Notes: a model not told the origin generated them from the sequence alone. A stretch of 64,000 nt of DNA from Cercospora beticola (GCF_033473495.1 NC_088938.1:1488001-1552000); one strand, 5' to 3'. Counted from the first letter of the stretch, positions 32,689 through 44,317 are shown. Numbers and translations: made by a program.

Positions 32689-33552
32689 GGCAGTATGTGG
32701 TACCGAGAACGAATTCGAGAACAGACTGGTGACTGGTCAGCTCGATGAAGCTGACTGATGTCGAGGAGGATCAGTATCAACGTACAGTAGGCGAAGCCGA
32801 TGTTCAACGAGACGGCCATTGTACTGTACTTACTGGTGTTGCAGTGCAAGATCGAGCAAGCCAAGCAAGCTCAGCACTTGACACCTGTCCTACTCAGCTC
32901 ATCAACCCAAAGCAAGAAGTCTTTGACATTGCCCTCGCGACCACACAGCATGCGAACAGAGGCGATATTGAGGAAGGCATCGTGGAGGCGGACAGACAGG
33001 AATGTTGGTCGCTGATATCGGAAGCAAGACTGCCATATCGCGATTTCCTGCAAATCTGTGCTGCGCATTGTCGCGAGGTGGCCCTGATCCGGATCAAAAT
33101 TATTGCGATTTGTCCGGAGAAATGCACTCTGCTTGACCTCGAGAGAGCGGATGTTTCCATGTTCCAGCACAGTATGCTTGCTGTGGGGGATTGAGCGTTA
33201 CGAGATGTGTTCACCGTACGATTGATCGCTCTAGTGCATCCTACAGTGCAAGATTAGCATGAACGAGATATGTTGCCTGATAGCCGACTCCATTTCGTCC
33301 AGACAAATACAAACCTGGAGGTGAGGTGATTGCAGTTCACCCAGCAATAGTGTTATCGGGCTGTCGGTCCGACGTCGGGTGGGGATGCGTTCGAGGTCCA
33401 TGGTCCACTACGCTCGCAAGGCGTGATCGAGCTGCAGTTCGCGCAATACTTTTGTCAGCAATGCAACTCATGTATAATGCACCTGCGGAAAGCCCAATGA
33501 CATTCCCAAAGCTTGTGACGCAACAAATCGCGAGCCAACAAAACTTCCAACC
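32689..33552. other. Intergenic, no gene recognised
   Basis: A 149-codon plus frame at 32745-33194 and antisense frames over the same bases have no features. The right end is the promoter of the monooxygenase gene. Confidence 0.4.
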
Positions 33553-34692
33553 ATGCCAGTCGAATTCATAAGCTTGGCATTTCCCAATGCCTCCACGGAG
33601 CTCGAGCCTATTCCTGGAGCTGGAGTTGATCCAGACTTCTTGAAGAAGTATGCTCGCAACTTGGACGACTATGGGTTCAACTACACACTTCAGCCCTACG
33701 ACTCTGGGTCATTCGACCCTTTCACAACCGGAGCCACCATCGCCGCAGTGACGAATCAGCTCAAGGTCATCATTGCACTTAGGCCAAACACAGTCTACCC
33801 AACAGTAGCTGCGAAAGCACTTGCAACTTTGGATCAGCTTAGCAATGGCCGAGCTGTAGTCCACTTTATCGCGGGTGGAAGTGATGTGGAACAGGCCAGG
33901 GAAGGTGACTTCTTGCCCAAAGAAGAGCGCTACGCCAGACTCGAAGAGTACATCAAGATCCTGAAACGTGCCTGGGCTTCTCCAGAACCTTTTGACTGGG
34001 AGGGTACATACTACCAGTTCGAGCAATTCAGCACCCGGGTGCGTCCAGTGAACGGTAGCAGCATTCCCATCTCAGTCGGAGGCTCCTCGGACGAGGCATA
34101 CCGTGTTGGAGGATCGCTGGCAGATATCTTTGGGCTTTGGGGAGAGCCATTGAAAGAGACGAAGCAGCAGATCGATCGCATATACGCCGAGGCGGAGAAG
34201 GCGGGGCGAAAAGACAGGCCACGAATCTGGGTCACATTTAGACCCATTGTCGCCGAGACAGACGATCTCGCGTGGCAGAAGGCGTATCGCACTCTGGATC
34301 GCTTGAAGACGAATCGGGCAGCTGGTCAAGGGAAGGTGCCGCCTGGAGCGCCAGCACCACAAAATGTCGGATCGCAAAGATTGCTGGAGATTGCTCAAAA
34401 AGGAGAGGTGCAAGATCGCGCACTGTGGTATCCGACTGTGACTGCGACAAACGCTCGTGGAGCTTCTACCGCACTGGTGGGATCATACCAGACTGTGGCT
34501 GATTCGATCTTGGATTATGTTGACTTGGGCTGTGATTTGATCTCGATCCGTGGGTATGACAACTTGAACGATGCCATTGATTATGGCCGACATGTCTTGC
34601 CGAGGGTCAGAGGGGAGTTGAAGAAGAGAGGTGCTGTGAACGGCGAGAAAGCAGCCAGGAATGGTGTCTCGAATGAGGTCGTTGATGGGTAG
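33553..34692 (+). CDS. Luciferase-like flavin monooxygenase (SsuD/alkanesulfonate type)
   Basis: An intronless gene of 379 residues covering a whole bacterial-luciferase-like TIM barrel. Motifs include FNYTLQPYDSGSFDPFTT, KVIIALRPNTVYPTVAAKALATLDQLSNGR, VVHFIAGGSDVEQAREGD, EEYIKILKRAW, PISVGGSSDEAYRVGGSLADIFGLWGEP and VADSILDYVDLGCDLISIRGYDNLNDAIDYG. The order and length match FMNH2-dependent SsuD-type enzymes, which release sulfite from alkanesulfonates and need a partner flavin reductase. No reductase gene lies nearby. The absence of introns and the strong resemblance to a bacterial family make ancient horizontal acquisition plausible. The real substrate may be another organosulfur compound. 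Confidence 0.87.
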   Translation: MPVEFISLAFPNASTELEPIPGAGVDPDFLKKYARNLDDYGFNYTLQPYDSGSFDPFTTGATIAAVTNQLKVIIALRPNTVYPTVAAKALATLDQLSNGRAVVHFIAGGSDVEQAREGDFLPKEERYARLEEYIKILKRAWASPEPFDWEGTYYQFEQFSTRVRPVNGSSIPISVGGSSDEAYRVGGSLADIFGLWGEPLKETKQQIDRIYAEAEKAGRKDRPRIWVTFRPIVAETDDLAWQKAYRTLDRLKTNRAAGQGKVPPGAPAPQNVGSQRLLEIAQKGEVQDRALWYPTVTATNARGASTALVGSYQTVADSILDYVDLGCDLISIRGYDNLNDAIDYGRHVLPRVRGELKKRGAVNGEKAARNGVSNEVVDG

Positions 34693-35585
34693 AGCACGAT
34701 CTGGATACCGACCTCTTGTAAGTCCCTGTATTAGCACTTGTTCCCCTTGTAGTCCATTCCACGCGCGATCGGGAATTTTCTGCTCATGTTGCGCCCTCGT
34801 TTAGACAAGTGGTCACTCTCGGTATTGTCGGTGGAATAGTGGAATTGCTCTTGGCTCGAGGCTTGGTGAAGCTTGTCCGTTGAGATCAAGAACAACATCA
34901 CCCTTCCACGTTGAACTTCTTCCTCTTCATCCTCCTTCTGTTATCATTGCCTTCTCTTTTTTGTGTCTGTTTTGACGCGTCTGGCGCGGAATCGCAAGTT
35001 CTGCCGCGCGCAGACCGACCGCGTCAAGAGGTGGGTAAATTCGACCGCTTTCGTCGCGCGGAAACGAGTTCCAAGATGCTGTGCCAGAGCGACTTCGAGC
35101 GCGTCTCGCAGATCGAGTGCAAGATTGCTGGCACTGCTAAGCACTGATATCGGTGGGAAGATGTGGGCGCTGGAACCGCGTCGAAGTCCTACTGCTGCTC
35201 CTCGGTCATCACGATGCCCAAAATGCGCTAACTAGTCTCACTGCTCCGATGGGTCTCTGCAAATTTCTGATGAATGAGCTTTGCGCTGCTCTTTCTCGGA
35301 CGTGCTGACAATGATATCAGATGACGGCCTGAGAATAATGCAATGCACAAGACTGGGTTGTCCTTGCGATTGGCTGGCGTCGCCTGTCATGTCCGGAAGC
35401 AACAGGCACGCGTTTCCGGCATGCCGGCATGTTAGGTTCTGACGATCCTGCAGCAGATTGTTCCCGGCGTGCGATGCGATAGCGCTGACGAAGCAGATTG
35501 TAGACCTCACCTGCCTTTCTATCGTATCTCTCATCATCACTAGACTCCAGAGTATACCGGATGCCGTAGGGCCTAGCACAGCACC
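34693..35585. other. Intergenic, no gene recognised
   Basis: About 890 bp. A frame at 34911 would need a TTG start and its antisense is equally open, so it is left out. Confidence 0.5.
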
Positions 35586-36689
35586 ATGAAACGCATCACT
35601 AAGAAGTATCTTGCGTACGCGCAGGCTATCGCATTTGCGTCTGTGCTCACCGCCGTCCTCCTGCTGAATCTCTGGCCGTCTGGAGGCGATAAACAATATG
35701 ACTGGGCTCGGATCCGTTACAGGTCAAAGGCCAGCAGCTTACCTGAGGCTCGTGGTATTTGTCCGGGCCTCGAAGACGGCAGCAAGCCTGCCTTAGTGGT
35801 GGCTCGAGTTGAGTCAGAGGACACCAAGTGGCTGGACCAACTGGCATCGTACTATCACCTCTGTGTATATACGGCCGACGCCCCATTGGATCGGACCTCC
35901 AGAAGTCTTCAGATCCCCGCCAATCGTGGTCATGAGGCCATGGCCTACTTGACATTCATGATCGACAACTATGAAAACATCCCCGAAGCTGGCGCAGTAT
36001 TTGTCCACGGGTCCAGATTTGCATGGCATAATGATTCGCCGGACTACGATAACGAGGCCTTGCTGAAGGCCTTGAATCTGAGCTCGGCTCTTCAGCATGA
36101 TGGCTATACGAACCTACGTTGTGACTGGAGCGCTGGTACCTGCAGTCCGTTGCAAGCACAACCTCAAGGCAGTCTCGAGACCCTTCTTTCGTCGAAATTG
36201 CAGCCGTGGAGCAGACGCGCCGTATCCGATGCAGCACTTCCCAAAGCCCTTCAACTGCTTTTCGATGGCAGCACAGAGGGCGACAAGTCTCAGGCGCTTC
36301 TCCGGCGGAGCGATGCTGTTCGTGCTCAATGTTGTGCACAATTCGCAGTCTCACGCGAGGCCATTTGGCGACATTCCCGCGACGAGTACAGCGCTCTCCG
36401 ACAGTGGCTTCTTGATGATGGCGTGGCTCCTTCTGATGACCGTATAGCAGGGCGTATCTTGTCCTACGTCTGGCATATGTTATTCTTGGCTTCTCCGGAC
36501 AGCCACACAAGTCTCCAGGCTCTCAATGCTCAGGCTTGCCCTTCAGCTCAGGCCTGCTACTGCCGTCTGTACGGGAAATGTGACTTGCAGAATTGCGATT
36601 CGCCGAGGCGATGCAGAGGCCAGTATGTCCTTCCACGGGACTATAGGCTGCCGGCCGATTGGGAAGAGCTTCACAGTGGGCTCCGTTAG
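35586..36689 (+). CDS. DUF3431 type II membrane protein
   Basis: A single exon of 367 residues. An N-terminal signal anchor (LAYAQAIAFASVLTAVLLLNLW, residues 9-30) is followed by the DUF3431 pattern: ALVVARVESEDTKWLDQL, LQIPANRGHEAMAYLTFMIDNYENIPEAGAVFVHGSRFAWHNDSPDYDNEALLKALN and YTNLRCDW. DUF3431 proteins are common in ascomycetes and are thought to be Golgi or secretory-pathway glycosyltransferase-like proteins, with no demonstrated reaction that I know of. The C-terminal third has many Cys (QACYCRLYGKCDLQNCDSPRRC), more than expected and perhaps lumenal disulfides. Confidence 0.87.
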   Translation: MKRITKKYLAYAQAIAFASVLTAVLLLNLWPSGGDKQYDWARIRYRSKASSLPEARGICPGLEDGSKPALVVARVESEDTKWLDQLASYYHLCVYTADAPLDRTSRSLQIPANRGHEAMAYLTFMIDNYENIPEAGAVFVHGSRFAWHNDSPDYDNEALLKALNLSSALQHDGYTNLRCDWSAGTCSPLQAQPQGSLETLLSSKLQPWSRRAVSDAALPKALQLLFDGSTEGDKSQALLRRSDAVRAQCCAQFAVSREAIWRHSRDEYSALRQWLLDDGVAPSDDRIAGRILSYVWHMLFLASPDSHTSLQALNAQACPSAQACYCRLYGKCDLQNCDSPRRCRGQYVLPRDYRLPADWEELHSGLR

Positions 36690-37092
36690 CATCTTATGCG
36701 TATTCAAGCGATCGTCTGGAACAGCAACAGCACTAGGCTCTCCATAGCCGAGTGCGCATGAGCAGTTTGTAGCTCGACTGCTCAAATGGGACATACGCCA
36801 AGACATCTGCAGTGACGATCTTGCAGATCTCTCGACTCGTGGTCACCCCACTGAGTTTTATTGGTGCGACCAGCAGTACCACGGGGCCATAAATGACAAC
36901 CGTCTGCAACGTCGTGGGCTTGACGAACGACATGCAAGCATAAGCGACACGTTGAGTTCTTATATTCACGGAGGTCGCAGATGACGACCGTGGTACCAGC
37001 AAACTTACGAGTTCCTTGGCACGCCATACTTAAAAGCACTTCACGGAGCCCATCATGAATGTTGATTTCTCCAGGGACGACAGATATTCACA
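36690..37092. other. Intergenic, no gene recognised
   Basis: About 400 bp holding the 3' flank of the DUF3431 gene and the promoter of the EEP gene. Confidence 0.5.
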
Positions 37093-37962
37093 ATGAAGCT
37101 CTCCGGCCTTCTCGCCTTAGCGACTGCAATCCGTACTGCCTTGGCGGTGTCGGCTGGCACATTTAATGTCTTGGCCTTCAACGTTGCTGGACTACCCGAA
37201 TTTCTCGCCGACAATGGCATTCCTGGGGGCAAGGAGGCGGCTGCCAAGCAGATAGGACAGAAATTCGCTGCTGGAGCATACGATGTCATTCACGTTCAGG
37301 AAGACTTCGCCTACAATGACGAAATCTACGATAATGACAATCACAAATTCCGCACCAAAACCACGGGAAATGTGCCATTCGGCAGTGGACTCAATACTCT
37401 TGCCAACTTCGGGTGGAGCGACTTACGAAGAATCAAGTGGGATCGCTGTTTCATCAATGAAGCAGATTGCTTGACGCCAAAAGGCTTCACTTACATGCGC
37501 ATGGAAGTGGCCGAAGGCGTCACTATCGATTTTTACAATCTTCACGCGGAAGCAGGCAACGAAGAACAGGATTTTGAAGCCAGGAGATCCAACATCGAGC
37601 AGTTGAGCAACCACATCACTTTCGTCTCAGCGGGTCAAGCAGTCATTGTCTTTGGCGACACGAATACTCTATATTCGAGGGCCCAAGACAATATTCGCAT
37701 TTTGGGCACGCAGAACGGCCTAAGAGACGCCTGGGTCGACCTTATTCAAGGCGGAACGATACCAGCCAACGCACCAGAATGCACAGATCCCACTACCAAC
37801 CAGACATGCGAAGCGATCGATAAGGTGCTATATCGCTCTGGCGCGAGTGTCATCTTGTCGGCCGCGAATCATGCCTATGTTACGGACAGATTCTTGCAAC
37901 CGAATGGAGATAGACTGTCGGATCATAATGCGGTTCTGGTGGATTTTGCTTGGTCGGCATAG
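37093..37962 (+). CDS. Secreted endonuclease/exonuclease/phosphatase-fold hydrolase
   Basis: A single exon of 289 residues with a signal peptide (MKLSGLLALATAIRTALAVSA). The EEP fold order is visible: FNVLAFNVAGLPEF (first strand, metal Asn), DVIHVQEDFAYN (metal Glu), IDFYNLHAEAG (catalytic His), VIVFGDTNTLYSR (GDxN catalytic Asp/Asn), IDKVLYRSGASVIL and LSDHNAVLVDFAW (SDH motif). Secreted members include sphingomyelinase-like phosphodiesterases, inositol phosphatases and nucleases. The DHN ending and lack of a membrane anchor fit a soluble extracellular enzyme. The substrate is not deducible. Confidence 0.85.
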   Translation: MKLSGLLALATAIRTALAVSAGTFNVLAFNVAGLPEFLADNGIPGGKEAAAKQIGQKFAAGAYDVIHVQEDFAYNDEIYDNDNHKFRTKTTGNVPFGSGLNTLANFGWSDLRRIKWDRCFINEADCLTPKGFTYMRMEVAEGVTIDFYNLHAEAGNEEQDFEARRSNIEQLSNHITFVSAGQAVIVFGDTNTLYSRAQDNIRILGTQNGLRDAWVDLIQGGTIPANAPECTDPTTNQTCEAIDKVLYRSGASVILSAANHAYVTDRFLQPNGDRLSDHNAVLVDFAWSA

Positions 37963-38870
37963 TTCATCTGCATGGGCTACACTCTAAAGCCGCACGTCTA
38001 TTTTATTCACAAAGGATCTATGTCATAATGCCTACATTTATTTCTCATCACATCTTGCGAGGCTATTGTATCATGCCTCATTGCGCCAGTTGCCGGAGAT
38101 TTTGTCGTCGAGCAAACACACTGCGATCAGGACCTGCTCAGGTCTCTCGTGTCCAGCCGCATGTTACTGGACACGACCAAAGATCTTCGCGATATGACAC
38201 CATTTGACCTTTGCCTATGCTGACATGGTCTCTGCCCAGCCAACGTGCCAAAGTAGGCCGCCGCCGAATATGTGGCTCGCGTTTGAGAAACTAGCTGTGT
38301 TACTCGTGAGAGATACGCCCATTGCTCCGGATCCGGATCACAACCTCCACCGTGCGTAGTTGGAGCTTTGGCTGCGGGCTTCGGGTACCTTCTAAGTGTC
38401 GGGGAACGGTTCTCCCCTGGAACGCACTTCGAAAGCACAATCATGATCATCGCTAGCATCTTGCGGTCTTCCGGCGTGACAGTGATCTGCGTGCCGTCCG
38501 AGGACCTGCTTCTCGAGCCCGATGTAGTCATGGCCTGCCAGAACAGCGGCATGGCCAAGAGACTCCCGCCGATGTAGTCCTTCTCAACGAGACTTGCCGT
38601 TCGATGCTACGAGGTCTCTCTTCCCCTGCTATCTTGTCGAGCGTGTTGCGATTCCGGCTGCTCCGATTATAGTAGCAAGTTCGACAGCCTGTGATCCTCG
38701 AAGATTCTCCTCGTGTGGCCAACCTGACGAAGACGTTCCCAAGTCCGTCATAAGTCTTTCGCATCATAAATTTCGTTTCACTGTACACCAATCAGTCACG
38801 AACAAAACGACCAACGAGCGCCATCACTTACAGAAGAAGCCAGCTTCATTCCTGTCCATCCGGAGACAAT
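37963..38870. other. Gene-poor region with one weak candidate
   Basis: Contains the doubtful small minus-strand frame at 38558-38127. The rest shows nothing. Confidence 0.45.
38127..38558 (-). CDS. Possible small protein, doubtful
   Basis: A 143-codon frame. Its segment TQITVTPEDRKMLAMIMIVLSKC and a later TRATYSAAAYFGTL recall a type of small fungal protein that has a TPEDxKLL-like helix followed by an SAxAxxGxxKRK-like one. The expected basic end is absent and the middle is Pro/Gly-rich. It could be a decayed member of such a family, an unrecognised spliced gene, or chance. Confidence 0.3.
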   Translation of the reverse strand: MAMPLFWQAMTTSGSRSRSSDGTQITVTPEDRKMLAMIMIVLSKCVPGENRSPTLRRYPKPAAKAPTTHGGGCDPDPEQWAYLSRVTQLVSQTRATYSAAAYFGTLAGQRPCQHRQRSNGVISRRSLVVSSNMRLDTRDLSRS

Positions 38871-39161
38871 TCATCTCGAGGTTCCCATACTATCATCCGT
38901 GTCCGTCCTCATGTTCATCTGCGGTCGCTTTGGAGGGGCATAATCCTGCCATCCATACTCCAGCATCATATCCCTCACATTTCTCTCCCTCACATCTGTC
39001 ATATACCCTCTTTGCGAGTTATCCCGTACTTGTTCGGTGGCGTTTAGAGTCTTCGCATTTCTGGCTCTCATGTACGAATGCGTGAGAGCTACCCCGATCA
39101 TGACTGCTGCGCCTGCGCAAGCAAGTACAATTGCGATGACGGCAAATGGGCTCATAGCCAT
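38871..39161 (-). CDS. Small single-pass membrane protein
   Basis: 96 residues from the ATG at 39161 (MAMSPF; a second Met lies two codons on). One hydrophobic helix (FAVIAIVLACAGAAVMIGVALTHSYM, residues 5-30) is followed by a short polar tail with NSQRGYMTDVRERNVRDMMLEYGWQDY, which reads like a conserved domain. The orientation and function are unknown. Upstream in-frame codons add 15 residues but without a better start. Confidence 0.6.
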   Translation of the reverse strand: MAMSPFAVIAIVLACAGAAVMIGVALTHSYMRARNAKTLNATEQVRDNSQRGYMTDVRERNVRDMMLEYGWQDYAPPKRPQMNMRTDTDDSMGTSR

Positions 39162-40058
39162 CTTGAAGGTGGCACAGTGGCAGGAGACTTTCTCAGCAGG
39201 TACCAAAAGAAGAGACAGACGTCAAATTGGTTGTGAGAATAAGGCCGAAGTAAGGGAGAGCAGCACGTGTAGAAACTACTAGTACCTTGCATCGGTATCG
39301 CTATGTATGGTATCACCAGAATCACGATGAATGGCTGGTCGTCATCATCAGGAATCTTCTACACAGCCTCCCCGGATGCATGCATGCCAACCGCATGGCA
39401 TTCCCGACTGCTGCGTAAGAAGGTGCTGGGCAGGAAGGGTTTACTAAGAGATTCTCGTTTCTCGTCGTTGCTGTGTGTCGTCAATTATAGGACGGGCTAC
39501 GACCGGCTGCTGACAAGCGCTGAGAAATTGTGGAGCTTCAAGGCTGCGCGCTGCGCAATGCTGGGTCTTGGCATCACTAGGCGGCCTCGGAAACCAGTTC
39601 GTTCCGTGTTCGGGTTGTCTCGTACATTTGTGCATTTCGAAATTTGGGCTGACGACGTCGACTGTTGATGGTGTTGGGTCGTACCAGTCGCGTTCAACTG
39701 GCGTAGCGTTACGACTTCACCAATCGCCGTGTCGGTTTATGTTGATGAGGTTGTGGTCGTATCAATCACACAATCCTATTGATCACCTTGTCGACCGGAT
39801 CCGACATTCCGAATTCATGCTGTTGGCACATGGCACGAAAGGATTCAATCCTCAGCCAGGAGACGCAACTGCGTAATACTGAAGACGCCCAGAGCTTGTT
39901 TCACTGGACTCTGAATGATGTCTTGGAAGCAGACGTGGAGACGCGACTCAGTAATGCGAACTCCATGCTCGTGCTTTGGGGCGATGAGATCGGAGTCTTC
40001 GGCGCCTAAGGACCTGGTATCTTAACAGGCTACGACTAGGGTCAACTGTCACAAAGTG
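39162..40058. other. Intergenic, no gene recognised
   Basis: About 900 bp. Short frames on both strands with no recognisable features. Confidence 0.45.
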
Positions 40059-41886
40059 CTACCTCCCTATACGTGAGCTTGGCGTGAACACTGCTATAGC
40101 GAAGCAAATGGCAGCACAGATGATGCTTTGTACTACAGTAAAAGTCAGCATGAGTTCACTCAAAGCGCAGGAGAAAGTCTAACTTACTGTTGACTTGATG
40201 CAGCCCGTAAACATAAGCAGGCACGATCAGCTTCCGAATCTGCTCGCTCGCATTTTGAACATAGGTGATATCCGAAAGCGCTCTTTGCATGATTTCCGAG
40301 CCATCGGGTACTCCCTCCAACGCAGCTCTCAAACCTGTTCTAAGACCACCTTGATAGACCGCAGCTCCAGCACTGGCACCTGCAACAGCGCCCAGGTTGA
40401 AGAAGAGGTAGAGCCCAGAAGCCGTTATAGCAAGGTCCTCCTCAGAAACACCAGCTGCCAGTGCCACGAAGATCGAGCTTGATGATGCACCTGACGCAAA
40501 ACCGCCCGGGAAGATGTACAGTGCCTCGGCGGTGGAAGTATGACCATTCCACAAGAAGAGGCACAAGGACATGCATAATACCCCGAAAAGCGGTGAGATG
40601 ACAGTCATTGGCTTGTAAAGTCCAGTGTGCTTAATGAAGTATCCAGCGATCAGGCCTCCTATCGTATTTCCCGCAAAAGCAGGAATCAAGTATGCACCAG
40701 CCTGCGCGGTATTGGCCTTGTTGGTGACTTGGAAGTATAGCGGCACGATCGTCATGAGCGAGAATTGCAATAGGACTTGCAAGAATGCTATGCTGTAGTT
40801 GCTCAAAACTGCCCACTTTCTCAAGAGCTGGAGCGGAAAGATAGGCTCAGCGACGATGTTGGCCGAGACAGTGAAGATGGTCAGAGCCATCACGAACCCT
40901 ACGGCCGAGCCGATTATTGGAGCAGATTTCCATGGGAACCGCGAGCCCCCTGTTTCCAGCATGAAGCAAATTGCAAAGATCGCCGCGCAGAGCGAAAGAG
41001 CTCCTAGGAAATCAATCCGCTTCAGTTTCTGCCGTTGCGTGTGGCCCGAGCTCTGTCGTTTCGGAAGGTCGAGTCGGCAATGGACAAGAAGCATCGACAG
41101 CAGCATTGGTGGTACTTGAACCAAGAAAGCCCAACGCCATCCGAGGCTGTAAGTCAACGCGCCACCAATGACTCCACCGCAGCTCCGTCCACTTGTCTGA
41201 AGAATGTTGACATAGCTTCGTATCGTGGCGACCTCATGTAGTGGTACCATATCTGTAATGATGATCGAGACCAGAGACGTAATTCCAGCAGATCCAGCGC
41301 CCTGCACGACTCGTCCTCCGATAACTTGGGTCATGGTTTGGCCGAGCCCGGTGATAGTGGTGCCCAGCGCGAAGAGGATATATGCAGCCTGTAAGCAATG
41401 CTTGCGTCCATAGATGTCCGAAAGCTTGCCATAGAGCGGCTGAGCAACACACTGCGCAAGGACGAATGCGGAGAGCAGCCATGATCCCGAATCGAGGTCG
41501 CCGAAGCTGGATGCGACAGTTCCATATGTGGCAAGCACCAAACTGGCATCGACCTGAGCTACGAAAACACCAAGCAGGAGCACGGAAATGGTAGCATAGA
41601 CGCTGCTAGATGCTTTCCCACGATCATGTCGCCTCTTGGCCAGTTCGATATCCTTGTCGTCTGCCGGCAAATCTCCAGCATCACTTCTTCTCTGTCTAGC
41701 GATTAGCTCGAGCACGACATAAGTTGGCGTGTATGCTCTCACGCTTATAGTCCGGTATAGCACTGACGGCTCGGCACCATTAGGCAAAAGAGGTGCGAAT
41801 TCGTCGACCAATGAGTCAATTGACTCATCATCAGCACTGCTTGCACTGGCAGGTCGTCGTCCCTCAACTTCTTCCGTGGTGGCCAT
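40059..41886 (-). CDS. MFS transporter, drug:H+ antiporter-2 type (14 helices)
   Basis: Minus-strand exons 41886-40188 and 40132-40059 are joined across a 55-bp intron (GTAAGT..GTAG, phase 1), giving 590 residues. The second exon was found from splice phase and supplies the last helix (SIICAAICFAIAVF). A hydrophilic N-terminal region of about 90 residues precedes the first helix. Motifs are DASLVLATYGTVASSF, LSDIYGRK (motif A), GRVVQGAGSAGITSLVSI (motif C-like region), RSYVNILQTSGRSCGGVIGGAL and LGWRWAFLVQVP. These identify the 14-TM DHA2 group, which exports drugs, toxins, amino acids or polyamines using the proton gradient. Vba-like vacuolar basic amino-acid carriers share this pattern, so the substrate is open. 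Confidence 0.9.
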
Positions 41887-42475
41887 GACCGAGGTCTACA
41901 CTTCAAGTGCAGAGTTTCGTAAATCCTCAGACAAAAGCGATCAAGTGTTGTTCTTGTACTTAGTCACTCGCAGGATAAATAGCAAGAGTCTGATTAGCGG
42001 TGTCGCGGGCCGCCACGATAGGCTTTCGAGCTCTGGATCATGTAGCAGGTGCGGCCGATGACGGAGATCGAGCTCTTCCTGTAGAATCCTTGCACGGTAT
42101 ACACAGCTTGGGCAAAGCGTTGTTCTGCGAACGCAGTTAGTCGCAGGGTACTAGGATAAATTGGTTCGAGGCTGTGCCAAGACTCGTGCCAGCGTGGAGC
42201 TGGATGGCGCGATCGATACTTGAGAAAAGTTCTGTATGCTACATTCAGGATTGTAAACCGAGATATGGAGTATTGAACCCTGCGTTCTTCTCACTTTGTT
42301 GTATGCGTTGGGACTGTATGCGGGTCTCTGTAGATTTTTCTTCACGACTGCTTTTCGGGTCGTCGCTCAACTATCAACTTGCTCCAGGATCCGACTGCAG
42401 TGCCGTTGTTCCGTTCATGTCGCATGTGCATTCGCGAGTAGAATGATTCTGCAAGTTGTCCGGCTCATTGCGCTG
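41887..42475. other. Intergenic, no gene recognised
   Basis: About 590 bp between two minus-strand genes. It holds the MFS promoter and the sulfatase 3' flank. Confidence 0.5.
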
Positions 42476-44317
42476 TCAAACGCGCAAGTACGAATGGCCA
42501 GAAAAGTTTGCTGCATAGTTATCCTCCTCCCAGACGTTGACAGCTTGTGGACCTTCTTCACTAAGAATCTGTCCCAACGCGCACGAAGAGAAGCTAACCT
42601 TGGGTTGGTCGATGTAGAAGGAATCGAACCGCGTGTCCAGTGCATCTTGCAGCGTATGCACACTGCCGTCAAGGTGCAGAGACTCCCATGGCCTCTGACA
42701 GCTTCGTGCTTTGCAGGACTTGAGCACGAGCAATAGAGCGTCTAGACGTGCTGTTACATCCACCAAGGATCGGCCAAGCAACACATAGTCCGAAGACAGC
42801 GCAGATCCTTGATTGCCAAGGAGGTTGTGAATCTGGCTGGGATCGCGGCCTGTATCGTACAACTCCTTCTCGCCAGTGCACCAGACTGTATACAGCAAGC
42901 TGTACTCATCGGAAATAAGACGAAGAGCCTTGTAGGTATTGTTGCGTGCAGAGATAGGCGGTCGCCCAGGCGAAAAAGGCTCGTTGCCGATCTTGCCGTA
43001 CTTGCCCTCTGGGAGAGCTTTACCCCAGTATTCGACGTTCACATGCTCACCGAAAGATCCTTCAGACAGCTCGCCTTGCGACAGCGGTATCGGAACTCCA
43101 TCTAGGTCCGGCCGATCTACACCTGCAAGCTTCATAATCGTGGGGGTGAAGTCAGTGTGCGAGCTTACAACACCTGCAGTCTTGCCGGCGGGTATGCCCG
43201 GACCTCTCACAATAAGTGGAATGTGGATATCGGTCTCGAAAGCACACTCCTTCCCGGGCGGCAATCGATGTTGAGAGATATGATATCCATTGTCGGTGGT
43301 GAAGAAGAAGTATGTGTTCTCGAGCAAGCCGTACCCATCGACCCTCTCGACAAGCTGCTCGACCATCTCATCTACAGCCTGCAATGCTCGCAGCCTGGCT
43401 CGCTGGTATTCGTCGTGGTAATCGATAACAGTCTGGTTGAGCTGCGGCAACTCTTTCACCCAGCTCACTCCAGAAGGTACGTCCGGGTTGAAATTGGGTG
43501 TGCGTGGAATAGTAAAGTTCTTGAGCAGATGTGCGTGTCGTGGCGCGTACTCGGGTATTGACATAACACCGGGCACCTTCGGGTCCTGATTACTGTGTGG
43601 TGCAACTGGAGCTGCGACGATGAAGAAGGGCTGTTCGTGCGAGACAGCTTCATCGAGCCAGCCGTAAGTCTTCTCTGCCACAACATCAGGAGAATATTGC
43701 CCTTCATAGCTGACAGGCACCCCGTAGTTGCGACTCATGGTGGCATTCCAGTAAGTGTATGTGTAAGGATCCAGAAGGAAGTCCGATCCATTGAAGCCTT
43801 TCACGAAAGGATCATTGTAATTGTCCACGCTATGAGAGTTGAATAATTTCCCTGGCAGGCGTTGTTAGATCAAATCTCTGTTCGTGGCGAATTCTCGCAC
43901 CAGTGTAGTATGTATTGTAGCCTTGGGCCTGTAACCAGACCGGCAGCCAGTCATCGTTGAAGCCCCTTTCCACGAACTTGGGATAGCCGCCATACGGCGG
44001 AGATCTGGGATAGTCAGTGACTTGTAGCTCGCTGGAAGGGAAAATCGTTCGTACACGTCAGTGACATTGGTATTGTGTGCTGTAAGACCAGTCCAAATAT
44101 TCACTCTGCTGGGGCAACAGATCGAGACCGTGCAATAGTGGTTGTCAAACTTTGTGCCATGGTCGGTGATATGCTTCTGGAGCAATGGCATGTAGTCTAG
44201 AGAACCCCAATTATCCTGGTCATCTGTGAGGACCACGACGATGTTCGGTAGTGATTTCGCATCGCACACAGCAGCAAGCGCGTACAAGCCCAGGAGAGTC
44301 TTTCTGAAGTTCATCAT
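42476..44317 (-). CDS. Secreted arylsulfatase-family sulfatase
   Basis: Minus-strand exons 44317-44055, 44004-43901 and 43851-42476 join in phase to 580 residues. The N-terminus MMNFRKTLLGLYALAAVCDA is a signal peptide. It is followed by NIVVVLTDDQDN (two metal-binding Asp near 32-33) and the sulfatase signature CCPSR at 67-71, where Cys67 would be converted to formylglycine. Later motifs TGKLFN and FFTTDNGYHISQHRLPPGKECAFETDIHIPLIVRGPG give the remaining active-site residues. These hydrolyse sulfate esters and so supply sulfur from phenolic or polysaccharide sulfates. The SsuD-like gene about 9 kb away could also serve sulfur scavenging, which is speculative. Introns are 49-50 bp. Confidence 0.92.

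Noticed and set aside
34911..35147. Frame with signal-peptide-like start
   Set aside because: It begins with TTG, has no in-frame ATG, and the hydrophobic part comes from a pyrimidine-rich stretch.
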